Part shown: in pieces, positions 30,203 through 37,302 of the stretch
Layout of the letters: each line of letters starts with the position of its first letter
Position numbering within the stretch: position 1 is the first letter of the stretch
Assembly: GCA_947164965.1 (NCBI GenBank)
Contig: CAMUYR010000004.1
Coordinates: 124,001-188,000 of the forward strand
DNA: 64,000 nt
Reading direction: 5' to 3'
Origin: an uncultured Prevotella sp.
GTDB lineage: Bacteria; Bacteroidota; Bacteroidia; Bacteroidales; Bacteroidaceae
Program-made: the position numbers and the translations under genes
Notes under the pieces: model-generated
Database searches by the model: none
What the model saw: the letters and a program-made list of their open reading frames with translations, nothing else
What the model was told of the DNA's origin: nothing

Positions 30203-31198
30203 ATGGCAATTTCAATTGACGATATCAAGAAGCTTCGCGCAATGACCGGCGCTGGTCTGGCTGACGTAAAGAAGGCTCTGACCGAGGCTGATGGCGACTT
30301 CGACAAGGCTAAGGAGCTGCTCCGTGAGCGTGGCCTGGCTATCGCTGCTAAGCGTAGCGACCGTGAGACATCTAATGGTTGTGTACTCGTAAAGAAGGTG
30401 GATGGCTTCGCTGCTATGATCGCCCTGAAGTGCGAGACCGACTTCGTGGCTAACGGTGCCGACTTCATCGCTCTGACACAGAGCATCCTCGACGCTGCTG
30501 TTGCTGCCAAGGCTGCTGACATCGAGGCTGTTAAGGCTCTCGACATCAACGGTCAGACCGCTCAGGAGGCTGTTACACAGCGCAGTGGTATCACCGGTGA
30601 GAAGATGGAGCTCGACGGCTACCTGACTCTCGAGGGTGACAACGTAGAGGTTTACGACCACATGGGTAAGCACACTCTGTGCACCATGGTACAGACCAAC
30701 AAGCCTGCTGCTGAGCAGGGTCACCTCGTAGCAATGCAGGTGGCTGCTATGAAGCCTGTAGCTCTCGACGCTGCTAGCGTTGACCAGAAGATCCTCGACG
30801 AGGAGTACAAGACCTCATTCGAGAAGACCAAGCTGGAGCAGGTAGAGAAGTTTGTTGAGATGAAGATTAAGAAGGCTGGCATCAATCCTAACCTCGTTGA
30901 CTCTGAGGATCACATCGAGAGCAACATGGCTAAGGGTTGGCTGACACAGGCTCAGGCTGACGAGGCCCGTAAGATCATTGCTGAGGCAAAGGTCGAGGGT
31001 GAGGCTCAGCTGAAGATGCCTATGATCGAGAACATCGCCAAGGGTCGTGTTCAGAAGTTCCTGAAGGAGAGCTGCCTGGTTGACCAGGAGTTCCAGTTCG
31101 GTGACGGCGACAAGGCTACTGTAGCACAGTGGCTCGCTAAGCAGGACAAGGATCTGAAGATCGTTGCCTTCAAGCGCTTCACACTTGTAGCTGACTAA
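30203..31198 (+). CDS. tsf: Elongation factor Ts
   Basis: 331 residues. The N-terminal UBA-like domain ISIDDIKKLRAMTGAGLADVKKAL, the TDFV motif in ALKCETDFVANGADF, and the coiled C-terminal dimerisation region are diagnostic. Nucleotide exchange factor for EF-Tu. The gene ends 21 bp before a strong terminator. Confidence 0.98.
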   Translation: MAISIDDIKKLRAMTGAGLADVKKALTEADGDFDKAKELLRERGLAIAAKRSDRETSNGCVLVKKVDGFAAMIALKCETDFVANGADFIALTQSILDAAVAAKAADIEAVKALDINGQTAQEAVTQRSGITGEKMELDGYLTLEGDNVEVYDHMGKHTLCTMVQTNKPAAEQGHLVAMQVAAMKPVALDAASVDQKILDEEYKTSFEKTKLEQVEKFVEMKIKKAGINPNLVDSEDHIESNMAKGWLTQAQADEARKIIAEAKVEGEAQLKMPMIENIAKGRVQKFLKESCLVDQEFQFGDGDKATVAQWLAKQDKDLKIVAFKRFTLVAD

Positions 31199-31219
31199 TA
31201 CTTAGCTCACAATAAAAAG

Positions 31220-31255
31220 AATCGGCACTGCTTTTCGCAATGCCGATTTTTTTTC
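31220..31255 (+). terminator. Intrinsic terminator after tsf
   Basis: AATCGGCA (31220-31227) pairs with TGCCGATT (31241-31248), with inner TGC/GCA pairing, followed by TTTTTTTT. It ends the rplM-rpsI-rpsB-tsf region and may also work for the convergent esterase gene. Confidence 0.92.
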
Positions 31256-31270
31256 TTTATTCCTCTCTTC

Positions 31271-32584
31271 TTATTGTTTTAATTTTCCCTTCATCCACTC
31301 CATCTGTCCGCGATCTGTTGCATCGGTGGTCCAATGTTCATTAATGGGGGTGATTAGACTTTCCTTCTCACACTGCAGCACGTTCCAAACAGCATATGAT
31401 GTGGTGGGCGAACAAACATTGTCGTTATAGCCCCACGTCAGATAGACAGGAACATGGATATGACGGGCAAAGTTCACTACATCGTAGTAGGGAAGAGTCT
31501 TCATACAGGCTTCCGAATAGGCTCCGCTCTCCTTCGTGAAGTGTGGATAGCCGCTAGTCAGTCCAGCTGAACCTGCCGCCATATCGCTTAGTGCAGGATG
31601 ATTGGCTACACATAGCGTTACGCGTGAGTCGAGAGCTGTGCCAATCAAAGCCAAGGCACCACCCTGACTGCCTCCTTGCATGATAACATTCTTGCCATCC
31701 CATTCAGGCAATTGAGTCAACAGGTCGATGCAACGTACCAAACCCAGATAGACGTGTTTCATGTAATAATGGTCGCGGTCTTCGAGATTCTGGCGCAGAT
31801 AGCCATTGTCACGATTATTGAAGGCTGCATTGATTTCAGCCCACGTCTCCTCACTGAGCGTAGGATTCAGTCCATGAATATCGAGAGCCATACGAATAAA
31901 ACCGTTTTCGGGATAGAAACGTCGCGTAGTAGCATCGCGGATGGGCTTGACGCCCGCCCCTGGAGGTGTCAGCACCACCGGGCATGATTTTGCCTGAGCA
32001 CCTTTTGGCATTAACAGATACGCATAGAAAGCGTGATGCTCACGGTCAAGATCTATTTTCAAACGCCACGCGTCGACTTTGGCATTCGACATTTCCTTCA
32101 CGTACTCCTTTGTGTAGCTGAGCGGAAACTTCTTGGATTCTTCGATATTCTTCTGCCAAAAACGCCAAAAGTCCTTGGGTTCCTGGGTAAATGGCCGTAT
32201 TTTGTCTACCGAGAAACCTACCTTTACGTGATGGTCGTACGACTTGCCATCCTGCGATATCTTAAGACGCAAATCACGGAAACAAGGCTTTTTCGCCGTA
32301 CCCATCTTGATTTTGGCACGTCCGTTCTTCAGTGTCACTGACCCTTTTGCGTCTGATGGCAACAGATCGGTTCCAACCTCCCAATCCACTACGCCATCGC
32401 GAGGAATACCATATTTATAGAACTGCACTTCAATAGTCGCCTGATCACCGACCTGATATAACCAGTCGGCATGATCTGGTACCGTCACCCAAAGATAGTC
32501 ACTTCGATAGGGATAATTTTCTGCCTTCGCCATTGTCATCAGAAACAATGCGATACTAAATAAAAAAAGTCGTTTCATTATCAT
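31271..32584 (-). CDS. Secreted CE7-type acetyl (xylan) esterase
   Basis: 437 residues with signal peptide (ends MTMAKA). An N-terminal beta domain of about 100 residues precedes an alpha/beta hydrolase resembling acetylxylan esterase/cephalosporin-C deacetylase: GGSQGG (nucleophile Ser about 305), Asp in WGYNDNVC, His in INEHW. Likely removes acetyl groups from xylan or oligosaccharides in the periplasm. Its ATG overlaps the upstream transporter stop by one base; a second ATG at 32578 is also possible. Third gene of an esterase-transporter-esterase operon. Confidence 0.88.
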   Translation of the reverse strand: MIMKRLFLFSIALFLMTMAKAENYPYRSDYLWVTVPDHADWLYQVGDQATIEVQFYKYGIPRDGVVDWEVGTDLLPSDAKGSVTLKNGRAKIKMGTAKKPCFRDLRLKISQDGKSYDHHVKVGFSVDKIRPFTQEPKDFWRFWQKNIEESKKFPLSYTKEYVKEMSNAKVDAWRLKIDLDREHHAFYAYLLMPKGAQAKSCPVVLTPPGAGVKPIRDATTRRFYPENGFIRMALDIHGLNPTLSEETWAEINAAFNNRDNGYLRQNLEDRDHYYMKHVYLGLVRCIDLLTQLPEWDGKNVIMQGGSQGGALALIGTALDSRVTLCVANHPALSDMAAGSAGLTSGYPHFTKESGAYSEACMKTLPYYDVVNFARHIHVPVYLTWGYNDNVCSPTTSYAVWNVLQCEKESLITPINEHWTTDATDRGQMEWMKGKLKQ

Positions 32585-33570
32585 TAGTTTGTTTGGTTTG
32601 AAATATCTAGTTTAAAAGTACCCTGTTTCTTCCGATATTGCCAGAGTTCTAACGAGTTAATGATGTTCTGCCACAACACGTAGCAGCCGGCACCAACGGA
32701 GGCCATTGGATTCAGATAGGTATAGGCCACCCAGATGCTCAGAGCTGTATTTTTCTGGAAAGAGGCCTGACCACTGTTAATTGGATCACCCAACCTGTGT
32801 CCAACGCCTCGTCCTATAGCAAATAGCACAAAACAAAGGACAAGACTTAACAGGGCAATCATCAAAAGCAACGAAAGACCTGCATCGCTATGAACGATAT
32901 TACGCACAGTAACACCTGATGTCACACTAAGTTGGGCGGCCCATAGGTAGAACGACAGGTCAGGAATGGATACTATCCAGGCGCATATCTTCTTGGCAAA
33001 ATGCTGCATAAACCACCCTAACACCAACGGCAGAATCAGTACGATGGCCAGCTTTTGAAGGATAATAAGGAAGGCAGACCAGAAGTCAAGGCCTGCACCT
33101 CGCTCAAGGAGTGGAAACACAGCGGGGATGGTCAGCGAACAGACAAACGAAGAAAGCACTACAAAGGCTGTCATCGTATTGATGTTACCACCTATCTTAG
33201 CTGTTACCACTGGTGCTGCCGTAGCGGCAGGACCTATAATACATGTCAACAGGCTCTCTAGCAATAGTTTTAGCCAAAGGTCGCCCTCCACACACATGAT
33301 TAGCCACACATTGAGGGCTATCAGTACCAACTGCGTGACTATCACACCAACATGCCAGCGATGTGGGCGCATCTGGTGGAAGTCAATGCGACAGAATGTG
33401 GAAAACAACGTAGAAAACACCATCCAAGGAAAGATGACATCTACAACGTCACCCAATTCGTCGCCAAGCGTATCAAGCTGAGGAACATAATAAAAAATAA
33501 GGTAGCAGACAGTACCTATAGCAATAGCCACAGGTAACGTCCAGTCCTTCAGGAAACGGATGATATCCAT
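32584..33570 (-). CDS. BASS-family (bile acid:sodium symporter-like) transporter
   Basis: 328 residues with 9-10 predicted membrane helices, fitting the BASS/SBF superfamily: helix start TLPVAIAIGTVCYLIFYYVP, conserved FSTFCRIDFHQMRPH, and GPAATAAPVVTAKIGGN. Family members move organic anions with sodium. Being placed between two esterases, it may import a carboxylate they release, but that is inference. It starts 10 bp after the upstream esterase stop and overlaps the CE7 start. Confidence 0.82.
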   Translation of the reverse strand: MDIIRFLKDWTLPVAIAIGTVCYLIFYYVPQLDTLGDELGDVVDVIFPWMVFSTLFSTFCRIDFHQMRPHRWHVGVIVTQLVLIALNVWLIMCVEGDLWLKLLLESLLTCIIGPAATAAPVVTAKIGGNINTMTAFVVLSSFVCSLTIPAVFPLLERGAGLDFWSAFLIILQKLAIVLILPLVLGWFMQHFAKKICAWIVSIPDLSFYLWAAQLSVTSGVTVRNIVHSDAGLSLLLMIALLSLVLCFVLFAIGRGVGHRLGDPINSGQASFQKNTALSIWVAYTYLNPMASVGAGCYVLWQNIINSLELWQYRKKQGTFKLDISNQTN

Positions 33571-33580
33571 TATTACTTAT

Positions 33581-35155
33581 TCACTTACGAAGAGCCTCCA
33601 GCTCCTCTCGCTTGGCCTTGTAGTAGCGTTCTACAAAGTCTATCTGCTCGCGGTTGGGGCGCATAATGAGCGATGCACCGTTAGAGAACTGCATGGTGGT
33701 AGGCTCGTCGGCCTTGAACGATGGCCAGTAAGGCAGACCCTTGGCATTGGGATTGCCGGTCTTGGCAAAGTTAACCCAGTACTGCTGGATAATCTCGGAT
33801 ACGGCAGCTTCGGCGGGGTACTTGTCGGCCTGATTGAGGAACTGACCACCCAGATACATCACGTCGTCGGCATGGGCCACACCACGACGGCGTGGATCCT
33901 GCGAGAAGCTCATGGTTGAGGGCTGAGCCAAATAGGCTGCATAGGCAGGACTCTTGCCGGTCTTGCTCTGCAGGTTGGCCCAAGCGAACGATGGCCATGC
34001 AAAGCCCATATCGCGGAAGGCATCGCCAAAGCCGTGCCAAGCCTCATCGTCGGTAGCACCGGGATAGTACTTCATAGCCTCATCGGCCCAAGAGCCGAAG
34101 ATGCCCTTCACGGTCTTCTGATAGTTCTCGGCTGTCATATTGCCTGGGGCAAACAGAGCGCCCTCGTCGCTATTGGTCATCACGATAACGGGCACATCGT
34201 TATACTCGCCGCGCTCGTAGAGGCGATACTGGTCGTCGCAAATCACGTAGCCATCAACACAAGGCCAGAAGCCAGCAAAGCCCACGTTACCATCGCAAAG
34301 CTGCATGGCGTCCATCTGGCGCAGCTGCTTGAGGTTCTTTTTCTTAAGATGCTTCTGGAAGGCCAGACCCTGCTGCTCGGCCCCCTTCTGCGAGGCATCG
34401 AGACCAAGGCTGCGGGGCTGATCGCTCCAAGGGGCAAACGAGCCGCCACTCTGACTGATGCAGCCATGGAACAAGCCCTTGGCCAGCGGCGAAGCGCAGA
34501 GGATGCTACAGCTGATGGCACCGGCCGACTCGCCGAAGATAGTAACACGCGAAGGGTCGCCACCGAAGTTCGAAATATTACGCTGAATCCACTGCAGGGC
34601 GAAGATCTGGTCGAGGATACCGTAGTTACCTGCATGGCCTTCCTTGTTCTCCTTGGCAAGCTCGGGGTGAGCCATGAAGCCTAAGGCTCCCGTGCGGTAT
34701 TCGATGCTGACGATGACAACACCACGCTGAGCCAGCAGCTTCCACAGGTCGCCACCATACCACTCGGTCTGGAATCCACCACCGTGAATCCACACCATGA
34801 CGGGCAGCTTTTCATTTGCGCTCTTGGCTGGTGTAGCAATGCCCAGATACAGGCAGTCTTCGCTCATCACATCGGCCGTGCGACCAGGACGTGTGGGCTG
34901 AGGGGGCATCTTGCCGAAGGTATCGCACACGCGAACACCCTCCCAAGCCTTGGCGGGCTGAGGTTCGCGCCAGCGCAACTGACCTACCGGGGGGGCCGCG
35001 TAAGGAATGGCTTTATAAACGGCCAGACCGTCTTCTAACACTCCTGCCACATCGCCCGTTTCAACATGGGTCTTCAAAATCGGTTGACCCATCACGTCCG
35101 TTGTCAACACGAACATCGCTGCGAGCATCACGCTCAGAATCGTTCTTTTCTTCAT
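33581..35155 (-). CDS. Secreted type-B carboxylesterase
   Basis: 524 residues with signal peptide (ends TTDVMG). Carboxylesterase/lipase family: VYKAIPYAAPPVGQLRWREP, EDCLYLGIATP, the oxyanion-hole motif WIHGGGF, FGESAGA with nucleophile Ser about 208, Glu in NSDEGALF, and His in GVAHADDVMYLGG. Could be a feruloyl, acetyl or other ester hydrolase acting on plant material; the substrate is not readable from sequence. First gene of the three-gene operon, with its own promoter at 35183. Confidence 0.9.
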   Translation of the reverse strand: MKKRTILSVMLAAMFVLTTDVMGQPILKTHVETGDVAGVLEDGLAVYKAIPYAAPPVGQLRWREPQPAKAWEGVRVCDTFGKMPPQPTRPGRTADVMSEDCLYLGIATPAKSANEKLPVMVWIHGGGFQTEWYGGDLWKLLAQRGVVIVSIEYRTGALGFMAHPELAKENKEGHAGNYGILDQIFALQWIQRNISNFGGDPSRVTIFGESAGAISCSILCASPLAKGLFHGCISQSGGSFAPWSDQPRSLGLDASQKGAEQQGLAFQKHLKKKNLKQLRQMDAMQLCDGNVGFAGFWPCVDGYVICDDQYRLYERGEYNDVPVIVMTNSDEGALFAPGNMTAENYQKTVKGIFGSWADEAMKYYPGATDDEAWHGFGDAFRDMGFAWPSFAWANLQSKTGKSPAYAAYLAQPSTMSFSQDPRRRGVAHADDVMYLGGQFLNQADKYPAEAAVSEIIQQYWVNFAKTGNPNAKGLPYWPSFKADEPTTMQFSNGASLIMRPNREQIDFVERYYKAKREELEALRK

Positions 35156-35182
35156 AATTACTGCTTTCGTTTAATGATTATG

Positions 35183-35213
35183 CAAAAATACAAATAAAAA
35201 CCGAAAGCGCAAA
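35183..35213 (-). promoter_or_regulatory. Promoter of the esterase-BASS-esterase operon
   Basis: On the minus strand TTTG, 19-bp spacer, TATTTTTG (35190-35183), 28 bp before the start codon. Confidence 0.7.
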
Positions 35214-35239
35214 ACTTTCTGCAGAAATAACAATTTCAA

Positions 35240-35267
35240 TGACAAATAATCTACTATTCATTTGTCA
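35240..35267. promoter_or_regulatory. Inverted repeat in the divergent esterase-yifB spacer
   Basis: TGACAAAT (35240-35247) and ATTTGTCA (35260-35267), perfect 8-bp arms 12 bp apart. Its right arm overlaps the -33 box of the yifB promoter, and its centre is 63.5 bp upstream of the esterase -7 box. Could be a regulator site affecting one or both genes. Confidence 0.55.
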
Positions 35268-35292
35268 ATCTCTTACAAATTTACTACCTTTG
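35261..35292 (+). promoter_or_regulatory. yifB/comM promoter
   Basis: TTTG (35261-35264), 20-bp spacer, TACCTTTG (35285-35292), 19 bp upstream of the ATG. Confidence 0.8.
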
Positions 35293-35311
35293 TACCTCAA
35301 AAACGTTTCTT

Positions 35312-36859
35312 ATGCTAGTTAAAACATATTGTGCTTCCGTAAATGGCTTGGAAGTAACCACGGTAACGGTCGAGGTAAGCATGTCGCGTGGTGTTCAGTT
35401 TCATCTGACGGGACTGGCCGACACGGCTGTCAAAGAAAGCTACGACCGCATCAAAGCAGCCTTGGTCAATAACGGGTTTAAGATGCCCACGATGGACATT
35501 ACAGTTAATCTATCACCTGCCGATATTAAAAAGGAGGGCTCAGGCTACGATCTTCCTTTGGCTATCGGCATTCTGGCTGCCAATGGTAAGGTAGAACACG
35601 AACGACTCTCGCAATATATGATGGTGGGAGAGCTGGGACTCGACGGGCGATTACAGCCTATTCGTGGTGCCTTGCCCATCGCCATTCGTGCAAGAGCCGA
35701 GAAATTCAAGGGGCTGATAGTGCCTCAGCACAACATCCACGAGGCTGCTGTGGTCAACAATCTGGAAGTCTATGGGATGGAGACCTTGCTGGATGTCATT
35801 AAGTTCCTCAATGGTACTGAAAAGTTCGAACCTGAAGTTCATGATACCCGCAAAGAGTTTTTAGCCCAGCAGAACCAGTATGAATTTGACTTTGCCGACG
35901 TGAAAGGGCAACAAAGTGTGAAACGCGCCTTGGAAGTGGCAGCAGCAGGTGGTCACAACCTGATTATGATTGGCCCTCCTGGTAGCGGTAAGTCTATGTT
36001 AGCCAAGCGTTTACCCAGCATCCTGCCTCCATTGTCGCTGGCAGAAAGTCTGGAGACCACACAGATACACAGTGTTGCTGGCAAGTTGTCAAGAGACACC
36101 AGTCTTATCAGTCAGCGACCATTCCGTGCGCCCCACCATACCATTTCGCAGGTGGCCCTCGTCGGAGGAGGCGCCAATCCTCAGCCTGGTGAAATCAGCC
36201 TGGCACATAACGGCGTCCTCTTTCTCGACGAGATGCCTGAGCTGAGCCGCTCCGTTCTCGAAGTGTTACGCCAACCATTGGAGGACCGCAAGATATCAAT
36301 TAGCCGAGCCAAATACAGCGTGGAATATCCCTGTTCGTTTATGCTCGTGGCCTCTATGAATCCTTGTCCCTGCGGCTATTATGGCGACCCCACGCACCAT
36401 TGCGTCTGCACGCCTGGTCAGATACAGCGCTATATGAACAAGATCAGCGGTCCCCTACTCGATCGCATAGACATCCATTGCGAAATCCAGGCCGTACCCT
36501 TCGCCCAGCTCAGCCAGATGGAGCCAGGCGAGCCATCATCGGCCATTCGCGAACGAGTGATAGCAGCCCGCAAGATACAGGAAGAGCGCTTCAAGCCATA
36601 TAAAGGCATCCACTGCAATGCGATGATGACAGAAAAGATACTCCATCAGTTTGCTGAACCCGATGCCCAGTCGCTCGACATGTTGCGCATGGCGATGGAG
36701 CGCCTCAAACTCTCTGCACGTGCCTATAGCCGTATATTAAAGGTGGCTAGAACCATTGCCGACCTCGAAGGCAGAGAGCGTGTCGATGCTGTCCATATTG
36801 CCGAAGCCATTGGCTATCGTAGCCTCGATCGAGGCGATTGGGCTGAAAGAGGTATTTAG
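35312..36859 (+). CDS. YifB/ComM family AAA+ ATPase (Mg-chelatase-like)
   Basis: 515 residues. N-terminal Lon-protease-like fold domain (MLVKTYCASVNGLEVTTVTV...LPLAIGILAANGKV), then an AAA+ core with Walker A GPPGSGKS (221-228) and Walker B VLFLDEM (about 302-308), then the C-terminal Mg-chelatase-like lid. Zinc-like cysteines CPCGYYGDPTHHCVC follow the core. The orthologue ComM is a branch-migration helicase in natural transformation; whether this strain is transformable is unknown. Monocistronic. Confidence 0.95.
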   Translation: MLVKTYCASVNGLEVTTVTVEVSMSRGVQFHLTGLADTAVKESYDRIKAALVNNGFKMPTMDITVNLSPADIKKEGSGYDLPLAIGILAANGKVEHERLSQYMMVGELGLDGRLQPIRGALPIAIRARAEKFKGLIVPQHNIHEAAVVNNLEVYGMETLLDVIKFLNGTEKFEPEVHDTRKEFLAQQNQYEFDFADVKGQQSVKRALEVAAAGGHNLIMIGPPGSGKSMLAKRLPSILPPLSLAESLETTQIHSVAGKLSRDTSLISQRPFRAPHHTISQVALVGGGANPQPGEISLAHNGVLFLDEMPELSRSVLEVLRQPLEDRKISISRAKYSVEYPCSFMLVASMNPCPCGYYGDPTHHCVCTPGQIQRYMNKISGPLLDRIDIHCEIQAVPFAQLSQMEPGEPSSAIRERVIAARKIQEERFKPYKGIHCNAMMTEKILHQFAEPDAQSLDMLRMAMERLKLSARAYSRILKVARTIADLEGRERVDAVHIAEAIGYRSLDRGDWAERGI

Positions 36860-36884
36860 CAACATACTTAATGCCCCATCCTGA

Positions 36885-37126
36885 AGCTTCCTTTGCCTGA
36901 TGGTAAAGCTTCCTATGCTTGATGGTAAAGCTTCCTATGCCCCATTGTAGCCTTTAGCACGACCCATAGAAACCTTTAGAATGACCCATAGAAACCTTTG
37001 GGATAACCCATAGTAGCCTTCAGAACGAGGCAAAAGAGCCTTCAAAATGAGGAAAAAAAGCCATCAGAATAACTCATTTTAGCCTTTAAAACGGCTAAAA
37101 GAAGCCTTATCTGCCATAATTTTCAA
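36885..37126. repeat. 22-bp degenerate tandem array, eleven units
   Basis: The core CCTTNNNAANGANNCATAGAAA recurs with unit cores at 36887, 36909, 36931, 36951, 36973, 36995, 37017, 37039, 37061, 37083 and 37105: every step is 22 bp except one of 20 bp. Neighbouring units match best (for example CCTTTAGAATGACCCATAGA). There are no spacers, so this is not a CRISPR array, and 22 bp is not a codon multiple. It fills the space between the converging yifB and AsmA-like genes. Confidence 0.9.
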
Positions 37127-37193
37127 ATCTGCCATAACCCGACAAACCCTTTGTACAAAGGCGATTCAGAAGGCCGATGGCAGTATGGCAGAT
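37109..37193. repeat. Inverted-repeat element next to the 22-bp array
   Basis: ATCTGCCATA occurs at 37109-37118 and 37127-37136, and its exact complement TATGGCAGAT at 37184-37193. Between them lies a perfect 14-bp palindrome CCTTTGTACAAAGG (37148-37161). The layout resembles a small non-coding mobile or RNA element; no ORF is present. Confidence 0.75.
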
Positions 37194-37237
37194 AATTCGC
37201 AAAAATAAAATTTTTCAGCAAGTGCCGCTTATCAATC

Positions 37238-37296
37238 AATAACCCAAGGTTATTTTCCAATAAGGGACCCTTATTCAGCAATAACCTTGGGTTATT
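37238..37296. repeat. Three 17-nt palindromes at 21-bp period
   Basis: AATAACC-CAA-GGTTATT (37238-37254), AATAAGGG-A-CCCTTATT (37259-37275) and AATAACC-TTG-GGTTATT (37280-37296), separated by 4 nt each. The first and third are exact reverse complements, so either local hairpins or one long stem can form. Located 7 bp from the AsmA-like stop codon, it may end transcription of that gene. Confidence 0.88.
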
Positions 37297-37302
37297 TTTT
37301 AA

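Noticed and set aside
36885..37126. 22-bp array as a CRISPR locus
   Set aside because: Units are contiguous and degenerate with no unique spacers, and no cas genes are present.
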